A stretch of DNA of 64,000 nt from Bradyrhizobium glycinis (GTDB taxonomy: Bacteria > Pseudomonadota > Alphaproteobacteria > Rhizobiales > Xanthobacteraceae), in contig NZ_JACCHQ010000030.1 in NCBI RefSeq assembly GCF_016031655.1, positions 1 to 64,000 on the forward strand. The letters are read 5' to 3'. Below the pieces are notes generated by a model. It ran no database searches and had not been told where the DNA came from. It saw nothing but the letters and a program-made list of their open reading frames with translations. Within the stretch, counting starts at the first letter, position 1; every line of letters starts with the position of its first letter. Positions 17,195 to 25,287 of this stretch are shown here, piece after piece. A program made the position numbers and the translations under genes.

Positions 17195-18757
17195 TTACCC
17201 TACCATCCGGTCCCGCCCGCTCCAGAAGCCCGCGCGCAGCACCTTCTTGTCGACCTTGCCGACGCCGGTCATCGGCAATTGCTTGACGAACTGGATCTGC
17301 TTGGGCGCATGCGCCGGGCCCTTCCGCGTCTTCACCAGGTTGATCAGCTCGTCCGGATCGGGCTTCGTCCCTTCGCGCGGGACGACGATGGCGGTGACGG
17401 CCTCGCCCCATTTCTCGTCGGGAATGCCGACGACCGCGACCATCGCCACGTCCGCGTGCTGCGACAGCACGTCCTCCACTTCGCGCGGAAAGATATTGAA
17501 GCCGCCGGTGACGATCATGTCCTTCTTGCGGTCGAGGATGAACATGTAGCCGCGCTCGTCCTGTCGCGCGATGTCGCCGGTGTGGACCCAGCCGTTCTTC
17601 AGCGTCTCGGCGGTGATGTCGGGCCGCTTCCAATACTCCGCCATCACATGCGGCGCGCGCACGCAGATCTCGCCGGCCTCGCCCGTCTTCACCTCCTGGT
17701 CGTTGTCGTCGAGGATCTTGACCTCGCAGGCCGCGATCGGGAAGCCGCAGGACAGGAACTGCTCCGGCCGCTTGGGATCGTGGTCGGCCTTGCGCAGCAC
17801 CGAGACCGGATAGCATTCGGTCTGTCCGTAGAGCTGCGAGAACACAGGGCCGATGCGTTCGATGCCCTCCAGCAGCCGGCTCGGCGACATCGCGGAGGCA
17901 CCATAGAGCACGAGCTCGAGCGAGGAGAGGTCGGTCTTGCCGAGCGCAGGCTGATCGAGCAGCACATAGATCATGGTCGGAACGAACAGCGTGAAGTTGA
18001 TGCGCTCGCTTGCGATCGTGGCCAGCACGGCTTCGGGATCGAAGCCTTTCAGCATGTGCACGGTGCCGCCGCGCATCAGGGTCGGCAGCACCTTCGTGCC
18101 CGCGACATGGCTGATCGGCGCGACCGTGAGGTAGCGCGCAGCCTCGGGGATCTCGAAATCGGCAAGGATCGCGCCGGCAGCTCCGCTGTTCTCGCGATGG
18201 TAGCGCAGCGCGCCCTTGGATTTTCCGGTGGTGCCGCCAGTGTAGTTCAGCGTGGCGAGATCGTCGGGGCCGGCGAGGCACTGTGCGCTGGCGTGCCCCG
18301 CACTCTCGATCGCCGCCAGCAGATCGACGCCGTAGCCGGCCGGTCCCATGGTGAAGACCGCCTTGAGCCGGCCGGCCTTCGCGGCGAGTTCGCCGCCGCG
18401 GTCGCGGAAGGCGGCCGCATCCACCACCAGCAACTCGGCTTCGGAATCCTCGAGCTGAAACAACTGGTCCTCCAGCGATCCCAGAGGATGCAGCCAGGTG
18501 ATGCAGAGGCGGGCCAATTGGGCGGCAACGCCTGCGCACCAGCTGTCGGCGCGGTTCGCGGTGAGGAAGGCGACGCGGGCGCCGGGCTGCAAGCCGAGCC
18601 GCATGAACACGCCCTGGATGCGGCCGATCAGGTCGATGGCACCGCGATAGCTCAACGATCCCCCGGGCCAGGCGAAAGCAATGCGGTCGGGATAGCGCGA
18701 CAGCGCCCGTAGCGTCTGCGCACAAGCCGGGGATGATGCGTGAAGCGGATCAGACAT
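17195..18757 (-). CDS. AMP-binding acyl-CoA synthetase (ANL family)
   Basis: The 520-residue adenylate-forming ligase joins a carboxylic acid to CoA. Motifs in order: LNYTGGTTGKSKGALRYH (P-loop, near residue 165), LYGQTECYPV, TGDIARQDERGYMFILDRKKDMIVTGGFNI, and the C-terminal lysine in MTGVGKVDKKVLR. The start at 18755-18757 is preceded by GAGGAAA. It is divergent from NMO paralog 2, with 97 bp between the starts, so the two genes probably share a regulatory region. The substrate class (medium-chain or aromatic acid) cannot be fixed by eye; the medium-chain FadD3/FadD13-like group is most similar in layout. Confidence 0.85.
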   Translation of the reverse strand: MSDPLHASSPACAQTLRALSRYPDRIAFAWPGGSLSYRGAIDLIGRIQGVFMRLGLQPGARVAFLTANRADSWCAGVAAQLARLCITWLHPLGSLEDQLFQLEDSEAELLVVDAAAFRDRGGELAAKAGRLKAVFTMGPAGYGVDLLAAIESAGHASAQCLAGPDDLATLNYTGGTTGKSKGALRYHRENSGAAGAILADFEIPEAARYLTVAPISHVAGTKVLPTLMRGGTVHMLKGFDPEAVLATIASERINFTLFVPTMIYVLLDQPALGKTDLSSLELVLYGASAMSPSRLLEGIERIGPVFSQLYGQTECYPVSVLRKADHDPKRPEQFLSCGFPIAACEVKILDDNDQEVKTGEAGEICVRAPHVMAEYWKRPDITAETLKNGWVHTGDIARQDERGYMFILDRKKDMIVTGGFNIFPREVEDVLSQHADVAMVAVVGIPDEKWGEAVTAIVVPREGTKPDPDELINLVKTRKGPAHAPKQIQFVKQLPMTGVGKVDKKVLRAGFWSGRDRMVG

Positions 18758-18854
18758 AAGTTTCCTCACCGGCTTGTGGCGTGCCAATGTTGCTGACGAC
18801 GCTAGCACAGAGACTGCGGGAGGAAACCACAAGGCCCGCGCGAGGGAGGCATGC

Positions 18855-19820
18855 ATGCCATCGGATCGACTGCAACGCTTCCGCGATCGACTCGCCCTGC
18901 CGCTGATCGCGGCGCCGATGTTTCTGGTATCGGGCGTCGAGCTCATGGTCGCAGCCTGCCGGAACGGGGTGATCGGCAGCTTCCCAAGCGCGAATTGCCG
19001 TGGCGCGGAACAGCTCGATGCATGGCTCACTGAAATCAAGCTGCGGCTGCGGCAGCATGAAGATCAAACCGGGCGAAAGGCAGCGCCACTTTGCCCGAAT
19101 CTGATCGTTCACCGCTCCAATGCGCGGCTAGAGCAGGATCTCGCCGTGCTGCTGCGGCACAAGCCGGAGCTCGTCATCACGTCGGTCGGCTCGCCGGCGC
19201 CCGTCTTGAAGCCGCTGCACGATGCCGGCGCGCTGGTGCTGGCGGACGTGGCCTCCATCCGCCATGCCGAACGCGCCGCGGAAGCGGGGGCGGACGGGCT
19301 GGTGCTGCTCACCGCCGGTGCCGGCGGCCAGACCGGCTGGCTCAACCCGTTCGCCTTCGTCCGCGCGGTGCGCGCGTTCTACGACGGCATCATCGTGCTC
19401 GCAGGCGGCATCAGCGACGGTCGCGCGCTGCATGCCGCCGAAGTGCTCGGCTGCGATCTCGCCTATATGGGCACGAAGTTCATCGCGACGCGCGAGAGCA
19501 TGGCGGACGAGCGTCACAAGCAGATGCTGGTCGAGAGCAGCGCCGACGATATTTTGCTCACCACCGCGTTCACGGGCTTGCAGACCAGCATGCTGAGGCC
19601 ATCGATCGTGGCCGCCGGGCTCGATCCCGACGATTTGCCGGCGCGCGGCGCAATCGATATCACTGAGGATATCGACGTCGCCGTGCGCGAAAGCCGTCCC
19701 AAACGCTGGCGCGACATCTGGAGCGGCGGGCATTCGACGTCGGGTGTCACCGATGTGCTCGCGGCCGACGATCTCGTTGCGCAGACCATCGCGGAATATC
19801 GCCGGGCCGGAGGGCGGTAG
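18855..19820 (+). CDS. Nitronate monooxygenase-like flavoprotein, paralog 2 (His replaced by Gln)
   Basis: This 321-residue paralog of the gene at 15085 keeps the same order of blocks: LIAAPMFLVSGVELMVAAC, IGSFPSANCRG, ITSVGSP, LTAGAGGQTGWLNPFAFV, VLAGGISDGRAL and GCDLAYMGTKFIATRES. The normally conserved catalytic histidine of GAGGHxG is Gln here (GAGGQTG). FMN-binding segments are intact, so it probably still binds flavin, but the chemistry may differ from nitronate oxidation. GAGGGAGG precedes the region of the chosen ATG. It is divergent from an acyl-CoA synthetase gene, suggesting an acyl substrate. Confidence 0.82.
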   Translation: MPSDRLQRFRDRLALPLIAAPMFLVSGVELMVAACRNGVIGSFPSANCRGAEQLDAWLTEIKLRLRQHEDQTGRKAAPLCPNLIVHRSNARLEQDLAVLLRHKPELVITSVGSPAPVLKPLHDAGALVLADVASIRHAERAAEAGADGLVLLTAGAGGQTGWLNPFAFVRAVRAFYDGIIVLAGGISDGRALHAAEVLGCDLAYMGTKFIATRESMADERHKQMLVESSADDILLTTAFTGLQTSMLRPSIVAAGLDPDDLPARGAIDITEDIDVAVRESRPKRWRDIWSGGHSTSGVTDVLAADDLVAQTIAEYRRAGGR

Positions 19821-19894
19821 GTCTTCGCCTCTCCAACAACAGACCGGCGGTGCATCAGGCACGGTTAATCCCGTATGCCTCCGGCCCGCCCCAC

Positions 19895-19909
19895 TTAACG
19901 GCGGATTAA
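19895..19909. promoter_or_regulatory. Perfect CtrA-type box
   Basis: TTAA-N7-TTAA (19895-19898 and 19906-19909, spacer CGGCGGA) followed by CC matches the CtrA full-site consensus of Alphaproteobacteria exactly. It lies about 58 bp upstream of the 82-residue protein gene at 19967, in an otherwise featureless gap. Binding is not shown. Confidence 0.5.
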
Positions 19910-19966
19910 CCATCACCAGCCAAGAATCCCCCTCGTGGCCGCCAATCAGGACGAGAGGGACAGGCG

Positions 19967-20215
19967 ATGGACTTCAATTATCTCAACGGCAAAACGGCTG
20001 CGACCATGGACGAGATCCGCGTCCGCGTCGCTCATGCGCTGGCCCGCCACCCGCTGTGCCGCAACGTCCGTTTCGACATCGTCAGCGTCCCCCGAACCCG
20101 CCGCGGCGGCAATTGGACGGTGACGCTGCAATCGGTCGAGCCGCGCGCGGTCTGGGAAGCCTCGGAGATCGTCGCCGACATCCAGGATGCCTATGACCTC
20201 GCGGCGGCCGCCTGA
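19967..20215 (+). CDS. 82-residue conserved-looking protein of unknown function
   Basis: The protein begins MDFNYLNGKTAATMDEIRVR and looks soluble, with alternating helix (VRVAHALARHPLC) and strand (VRFDIVSV, NWTVTLQSV) segments and a C-terminal helix (ASEIVADIQDAYDLAAA). No signal peptide or membrane span. GAGAGGGACAGG precedes the ATG. Codon use is typical of the window. I do not recognise the family. The upstream perfect CtrA-type box suggests cell-cycle control; that is inference. Confidence 0.7.
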   Translation: MDFNYLNGKTAATMDEIRVRVAHALARHPLCRNVRFDIVSVPRTRRGGNWTVTLQSVEPRAVWEASEIVADIQDAYDLAAAA

Positions 20216-20317
20216 TTTCCTTGGAGTTTCCAGGCGATGTCGCTGTAGTCCGCGCGATTGCCGCCGCAATGGCACGGTTCAGCCTTAATTATCGCCCAGT
20301 TTCCGGGCAGTGATCAC

Positions 20318-21061
20318 GTGGACTTGAAGTCGGACGCGGAGAGACGTTTGTCCAAAGCCATCACCATCGTCGCGCTGACCTGTTTCCTCGTCCTCGGCGC
20401 CGCAACCACTGCCATCCTCGGCCGCGACAGCGTTCCCAGCGTCAGCGCCGAGATGATCACCGAGACGCCCCCGGCCAAGCCGCTCGCAACCAACCGCGCC
20501 GCAAAGGCCGACCGCCTAGTTCCGACGCTCGCACTGGCCTCGGCCGCGATCGAGCCGGTCCAGGTCGCCGCCGACAAGCTGGCGCAGGCACCGGTCCTGA
20601 CCGAGCCGCTCCGTCAGGCCTTCGCCGCCGCCACGCCATCCGACTTCCCGATGCCGAAGCCGAGCGCGCACGAGGCGCCCGCCGCGACCGAGGTTCCGGC
20701 CGTCGAAGTTCCGGCCAAGCCGAAAGTCGTCGCCAAGCCGCCGCCGCAAAAATCCTACTCGCTGCTGTCCGACGTGCAGATCGCAGGCATCAGGGATCGC
20801 CTGAAACTCTCCTCGTCTCAGGAATATTACTGGCCCTCGGTCGAGACCGCGCTGCGCAACGTCGCCCGCAAGATCCAGGCGAACAGGCTGTCGAATCCGA
20901 ATGCGCCGCCCAGCGCGCAGATCGATCCGAATTGCGATGAGGTGCAGCAGCTGAAGTCGGCCGCGATGCCGCTGTTGTTCCAGCTTCGCGACGATCAGAA
21001 GGAAGAAGTGCGTAAGCTCGCCCGCCTCATCGGGCTCGAGAAGGTCGCGCAGCAGATCTGA
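20318..21061 (+). CDS. Membrane-anchored Ala/Pro-rich protein of unknown function with NRAAKADRL motif
   Basis: An N-terminal signal anchor (SKAITIVALTCFLVLGAATT) is followed by a long Ala/Pro/Lys linker. A C-terminal helical domain of about 100 residues contains SDVQIAGIRDRLKLSSSQEYYW and later LLFQLRDDQKEEVRKLARLIGL. That pattern resembles the periplasmic helical hairpins of LTXXQ/Spy- or zinc-resistance-associated-like proteins, but I cannot assign it. The start is uncertain: GTG 20318 is used, while TTG 20348 has a better ribosome site (GGAGAG) and begins right at the anchor. Just after the anchor is NRAAKADRL (20492-20518), shared with the exported protein at 54515. Confidence 0.7.
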   Translation: MDLKSDAERRLSKAITIVALTCFLVLGAATTAILGRDSVPSVSAEMITETPPAKPLATNRAAKADRLVPTLALASAAIEPVQVAADKLAQAPVLTEPLRQAFAAATPSDFPMPKPSAHEAPAATEVPAVEVPAKPKVVAKPPPQKSYSLLSDVQIAGIRDRLKLSSSQEYYWPSVETALRNVARKIQANRLSNPNAPPSAQIDPNCDEVQQLKSAAMPLLFQLRDDQKEEVRKLARLIGLEKVAQQI

Positions 21062-21098
21062 CGCACGCGGTTCCTCGTCGAGGAGCCGCGGCTTATCA

Positions 21099-21124
21099 GG
21101 AACATCTGGCAATCCCCACGCGTT
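21099..21124 (+). promoter_or_regulatory. EcfG-type promoter, exact consensus
   Basis: GGAAC at 21099-21103, a 17-bp spacer, then CGTT at 21121-21124. This is an exact match to the alphaproteobacterial EcfG consensus. It predicts a start site about 20 bp before the ATG at 21151. Confidence 0.55.
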
Positions 21125-21150
21125 GCCCGCTCCAAAGACGGAGTGGATGA

Positions 21151-21828
21151 ATGCGCGCCTCGACAGCCTATTTTGTCGGTGCAGGAACCATCATCGCGGC
21201 CATCGCCATTGGTCTCGGTGGCGGCATCGTTGCCGGCAACATCATGAATCCGGTTGCGTCCAAGCAGGGGCCTGATACCAGCAAGGTGGCGCAGCGCACG
21301 GTAATTCCCACGCCGGCGAGCACCAACGCTCCCTCCGAGCGCGTGAACTATCTCACCGGCTCGCAAGCCTTTGGCGCGATGTTCGCCGCGCCCGCGCAGG
21401 CCGAAGCAAAGCCTGAAGCCGCAAAGGCCGACACGCTAACGACGCAGGCGAATGCCGCACCGGCGTCGCAGCCCTCGCAAGCCGCTGCAGTCGAGCCGTC
21501 CAAGCCCGCCGCTGCGCCACAGGCGGCGAAGCCTGCCGAGCAGCAGGCGTTGACCGAGCCGTCGTCCTCACCGAACAACGCCTATGCCAAGGCGAGGGAT
21601 TCCGATGTGAAGCGCGCCGCGTCCGAACGGCGCCGAGCCGAGCGTCGCGAGCGCTGGGCCGAGCGCCGCTATTATTACGAGTCCCGCGAGCCGCGCGGCA
21701 TGCGCGACCGCACCGATTGGGATGACATCGCCCGCAACATCCGCGAAGATTCCGATGCGCGCGATTACGCGGGCCGTGCGCGCGGCGGGTTCCCGCAGAT
21801 CAAGCTGTTCGGGCCTGACGACGACTAG
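21151..21828 (+). CDS. Membrane-anchored protein with Ala/Pro linker and basic/acidic C-terminus, unknown function
   Basis: The 225-residue protein starts MRASTAYFVGAGTIIAAIAI, a single N-terminal membrane span, followed by GGGIVAGNIMNPVASK. Residues 80-145 are an Ala/Pro/Gln/Lys-rich disordered linker. The C-terminus is highly charged (KRAASERRRAERRERWAERR, then YYYESREPRG) and ends in FPQIKLFGPDDD. Topology suggests a periplasmic tail. No family recognised. It lies 89 bp after the 20318 gene but has its own exact EcfG-type promoter, so it is likely a separate stress-induced unit. Confidence 0.72.
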   Translation: MRASTAYFVGAGTIIAAIAIGLGGGIVAGNIMNPVASKQGPDTSKVAQRTVIPTPASTNAPSERVNYLTGSQAFGAMFAAPAQAEAKPEAAKADTLTTQANAAPASQPSQAAAVEPSKPAAAPQAAKPAEQQALTEPSSSPNNAYAKARDSDVKRAASERRRAERRERWAERRYYYESREPRGMRDRTDWDDIARNIREDSDARDYAGRARGGFPQIKLFGPDDD

Positions 21829-21871
21829 CACCTGACGCGGGGATCAAGCGGAGCAGTCGCCCCAGCGACCG

Positions 21872-23428
21872 TCACGTCATTCCGGCGCGCCGCAGCCCTT
21901 CGAGATAGTGGGCACGATCTTCTTCCCGCAGCATCGGCAGCTCGCGCGTGATCCAGGCAAGCGAGACCTCGGGCTGGGCGCGGCGCAGGCCTTCCAGGGC
22001 GGATGCCGCGAGGGCCGGATCGCCGAGCATGCCGGCCGCGGCCGTCAGCACGCGGTGCGCGCCGACGAAATCTCCGCGCTGGCGTATCGATTCCCGAGCC
22101 ATCTGCACGGCGCCCACGTAGTCGCGGCCGACGAACCGGGCATAGGCCGCAACCCCGCAATAGATCGCCGCGAGCGGGTCGCGCGGGCTCAGCCGCAGGG
22201 CGCGGCGGGCGGCGGCTTCGCCGTCCTGCCAACGTCCGGCATAGCACAGTGTCACGCCGTGGAAGGCATGCGCCATCGCGAAATTCGGATTGAGCCTCAA
22301 GGCCAGCTCGAATTCGGCCAGCGCGTCGTCGAAGCGGCGGCGGAACAAGTAGGTGTAAGCAAGGCCGTGATGGGCCCAGGCATCCTCGCGATCGGCCTCC
22401 ACCGCCGCGAGCGCCGCACGCTGGGCGACCGGCACGGTGGCAGCCATGTCGGCCCAGCCCATATGCGCGCCGAAGATATGGCTGGTGGCGAGCAGGCCCA
22501 GCGCCTTGCCATAGGCCGGGTCGACCGTCACCGCTTCTTCCAGCAGCTTTTGCGCGGCGGCATTGTCCTCGCGGGTGATGCGCCAATAATGCGACAGCGC
22601 GCGCATCACGAGGTCCCATGCATCTAGGCTGCCCGGCGGCTTCTGCTGGGCCCGGAAGCTTTCGGCAGCATAGAGCTGCGGCTCGATGGCGGCGACGATC
22701 GCGTCCGTGATCTCGTCCTGCACGGCGAAGATGTCGGCGAGCTCGCGGTCGTAGCGTTCGGCCCAGAGATGGCTGCCGGTCGAGACGTCGTTGAGCTGGG
22801 CCGAGATGCGCACGCGCTCGCCGCTCCGCCGCACGCTGCCTTCGACCACGTAGCGTACCCCGAGCTCCCGCGCGACTTCGTGAATGTGAACGGCGCGGCC
22901 CTTGTAGACGAAGGAGGAGTTGCGCGCGATGACGAAGAACCAGCGCAGCTTCGACAGCGCCGTGATGATGTCCTCGCTGATACCATCGGAGAAATAATCC
23001 TGCTGGACCTCGCCGCTCATATTGGTGAAGGGCAGCACGGCGATCGCGGGTCGCTCCGGCAGCGCGAAGGTTGCCTGGGACGGGGCGATCCGGACCGGCT
23101 CCGGCGCGACCGCGCCGATTTGTGTCTGGACATCGCCGACGAAGCGAAAACCCTTGCGGGTGATGGTGCGGATCAGCGACTGGCTCGCGCCATCGTCGCC
23201 GATCGCCTTGCGCGCCGCGTTGATCCGGCTGGTCAGGGTGGATTCGGAGACGCTGCGCCCGTGCCAGATCTTGTCGATCAGCTCGTCCTTGCTGACAACC
23301 CGGTCGCGGTTCTGCATGAGGTGGACGACGAGGTCAAAAACCTGCGGCTCCACGGCAATGGGAACCTGCTCGCGGCTCAGCTCGCGCCGGTCGGTATCGA
23401 GAAGGTGGTCCCGGAACAGAAACTGCAC
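21872..23428 (-). CDS. Winged-helix / TolB-like / TPR regulator (adenylate-cyclase-associated type)
   Basis: The protein has about 518 residues. An OmpR/PhoB-type winged helix at the N-terminus contains VEPQVFDLVVHLMQNRDRVVS, then LTSRINAARKAIGDDG and IRTITRKGFRFVG. The middle domain carries IAVLPFTNMSGEVQQDYFSDG and GVRYVVEGSVRRSGERVRI, the TolB-N-like region common in cyclase-linked signalling proteins. Tetratricopeptide-like helices fill the C-terminal half (EDAWAHHGLAYTYLFRRRF; NFAMAHAFHGVTLCYAGRWQ). No cyclase or kinase domain is fused. The start is uncertain: GTG 23426-23428 gives the usual QFLFRDHLLDTDRRE beginning, while a TTG 13 codons upstream also works. Target genes unknown. Confidence 0.82.
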   Translation of the reverse strand: MQFLFRDHLLDTDRRELSREQVPIAVEPQVFDLVVHLMQNRDRVVSKDELIDKIWHGRSVSESTLTSRINAARKAIGDDGASQSLIRTITRKGFRFVGDVQTQIGAVAPEPVRIAPSQATFALPERPAIAVLPFTNMSGEVQQDYFSDGISEDIITALSKLRWFFVIARNSSFVYKGRAVHIHEVARELGVRYVVEGSVRRSGERVRISAQLNDVSTGSHLWAERYDRELADIFAVQDEITDAIVAAIEPQLYAAESFRAQQKPPGSLDAWDLVMRALSHYWRITREDNAAAQKLLEEAVTVDPAYGKALGLLATSHIFGAHMGWADMAATVPVAQRAALAAVEADREDAWAHHGLAYTYLFRRRFDDALAEFELALRLNPNFAMAHAFHGVTLCYAGRWQDGEAAARRALRLSPRDPLAAIYCGVAAYARFVGRDYVGAVQMARESIRQRGDFVGAHRVLTAAAGMLGDPALAASALEGLRRAQPEVSLAWITRELPMLREEDRAHYLEGLRRAGMT

Positions 23429-23812
23429 GTCGAAAACTCGGGCCTCATTGCGAAATCGGGCAAGCAAACAAAATGAAATTTGGGTCGAAAAACCATGTGT
23501 CTGCCGACGGGGGCATTTGGTTCATCGCAATCGCGTGATCGCAGCCATGTGGTTTTCCGAGGGGAATACATCCCCAGCTGGAATGTTGCGGTCGGGGCCG
23601 CCGAGATCTCCCACCGCAATCAGCCCGCCATGTTGAGGTGCGAGAGGCAGGCTGTGAAGCAGCCTTCTAGGCCTCCGCTTCAGGATCACGGGCAATGGCG
23701 CGCGCTTGCGAGGCAGGGACGAATGTGTGGCGAAACTGCGAATGTCCATTGCCGAGCTGCGCGGCCTGCGTAAGCTGTCGCCCACACAAAACACCAATCC
23801 CAAAGAAGCGCC
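23429..23812. other. Intergenic region between divergent genes; no gene seen
   Basis: This 384-bp gap separates the TPR regulator from the lyase gene at 23813. Small frames on both strands lack ribosome sites and family similarity. Bases about 23630-23690 (starting ccatgttgaggtgcgagagg) look like a decayed dispersed element, but I could not pair its arms convincingly. No strong promoter was recognised. Confidence 0.4.
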
Positions 23813-25174
23813 ATGCCTGCTTTCCCCGCCGCCACCACTGTGCTCGACTCCCTGTTGTTTCGCGACGCCTTCGGCACGCCTGAGATGCGCGAGGTGTTCT
23901 CGGACGTCGCGACGGTCGCACGCTATGCCGAGGTCGAGGTGGCGCTGGCGAAGGCGGAGGCGAAGTGTGGTGTGATCCCACAGGAGGCGGCCGCAGCGAT
24001 CGCGGCGCGGACCGACATCGGCGCGCTGGATTTCGATCTGCTCAGGCAGGAGACCGATGTCGTCGGCTACCCGATCCTGCCTTTGGTGCATCAGATGGTG
24101 AAGCAATGCGGTGAGGCGGGCCGCTACGTGCATTGGGGCGCCACCACGCAGGACATCATGGACACCGCCGTGGTGCTGCAACTGCGCGCCGCGCTCGAGA
24201 TCGTCGAACGCGACATCGACGAGCTGCGCAAGATCCTCGCAGATCTGTCGAAGCGCCATCGCGACACTGCGATGGCGGGCCGCACCCATCTGCAACAGGC
24301 GCTGCCGGTGACGTTCGGCTACAAGACCGCGATCTGGCTCGCGATGTTCGACCGCCACGCCGAGCGGCTGGCGCAGCTGAAGCCGCGCGTGCTGGTCGGC
24401 CAGTTCGCCGGTGCGGCCGGTACGCTGGCTTCGCTCGGCGACAAGGGGTTCGAGGTGCAGAAGGCGCTCTGCACCGAGCTGAAGCTCGGCGTTCCCGCCT
24501 CGACCTGGCACGTCGCGCGCGATGGCTTCGCCGAAGCCGTGAACTTCCTTGCTCTCGTCACCGGCTCTCTCGGCAAGGTCGCGCTCGACATCATGATCAT
24601 GGCCTCGACCGAGTTCGCCGAGGTCTATGAGCCTTTCGTCAAGGGGCGCGGCGCCTCCTCGACCATGCCGCAGAAGCGCAACCCGATCTCCTCGGAGCTG
24701 ATGCTTGCAGCGTCCAAGGCCGTGCGACAGCACGCCGGCCTCATGCTCGACGCCATGGTGCAGGATTTCGAGCGCGCCACCGGCCCCTGGCACGCGGAAT
24801 GGATGGCGATCCCCGAAAGTTTCGTGCTGACCGCCGGCGCGCTGCACCAGGCGAAGTTCGCGCTCGCAGGTCTCATCGTGTACGAGGCGAAGATGAACGA
24901 CAATCTGGCCATCAGCCGCGGCCTGATTGTGGCCGAAGCGGTCATGATGGGCCTCGCCCCGCAGATCGGCCGGCAGGAGGCGCATGACGTGGTCTACGAT
25001 GCCTGTCGTCAGGCCAACGAGAAGGGGATGAGCCTCGCTGATGCGCTATCCGCGGATTCACGGATATCGAGCCGCATCGATCGTGCCACAATCGAGGCGC
25101 TCACCTCACCGAGAAATTACCTCGGGCTCGCGCCCGCCATGGTCGACCGGGTGCTGGCATCGGCAACGCGTTGA
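23813..25174 (+). CDS. Fumarase/adenylosuccinate-lyase superfamily enzyme, PcaB/PurB-like
   Basis: The 453-residue protein belongs to the PurB/PcaB branch. The N-terminal helix is LLFRDAFGTPEMREVFSD. The first conserved block is GRYVHWGATTQDIMDTAVVL, the second is AGRTHLQQALPVTFGYK, and the signature loop is SSTMPQKRNPISSEL (near residue 283), with the catalytic serine. This branch includes 3-carboxy-cis,cis-muconate cycloisomerase (protocatechuate pathway) and adenylosuccinate lyase. The layout is closer to PcaB-like enzymes. No other pca or pur gene is adjacent, so I leave the substrate open. Similar orphan lyases act on varied dicarboxylates. Confidence 0.8.
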   Translation: MPAFPAATTVLDSLLFRDAFGTPEMREVFSDVATVARYAEVEVALAKAEAKCGVIPQEAAAAIAARTDIGALDFDLLRQETDVVGYPILPLVHQMVKQCGEAGRYVHWGATTQDIMDTAVVLQLRAALEIVERDIDELRKILADLSKRHRDTAMAGRTHLQQALPVTFGYKTAIWLAMFDRHAERLAQLKPRVLVGQFAGAAGTLASLGDKGFEVQKALCTELKLGVPASTWHVARDGFAEAVNFLALVTGSLGKVALDIMIMASTEFAEVYEPFVKGRGASSTMPQKRNPISSELMLAASKAVRQHAGLMLDAMVQDFERATGPWHAEWMAIPESFVLTAGALHQAKFALAGLIVYEAKMNDNLAISRGLIVAEAVMMGLAPQIGRQEAHDVVYDACRQANEKGMSLADALSADSRISSRIDRATIEALTSPRNYLGLAPAMVDRVLASATR

Positions 25175-25287
25175 AAACCAAGATGCGTGAAACCGCGTAT
25201 CTTTCCAAGGCCGCAAGGCGCTCGCACACTTGTGTCTCGCGGTGCTAGGCTTAAATTGAGTGAGCGACTTTCGGCAGAGGGCCCGGC

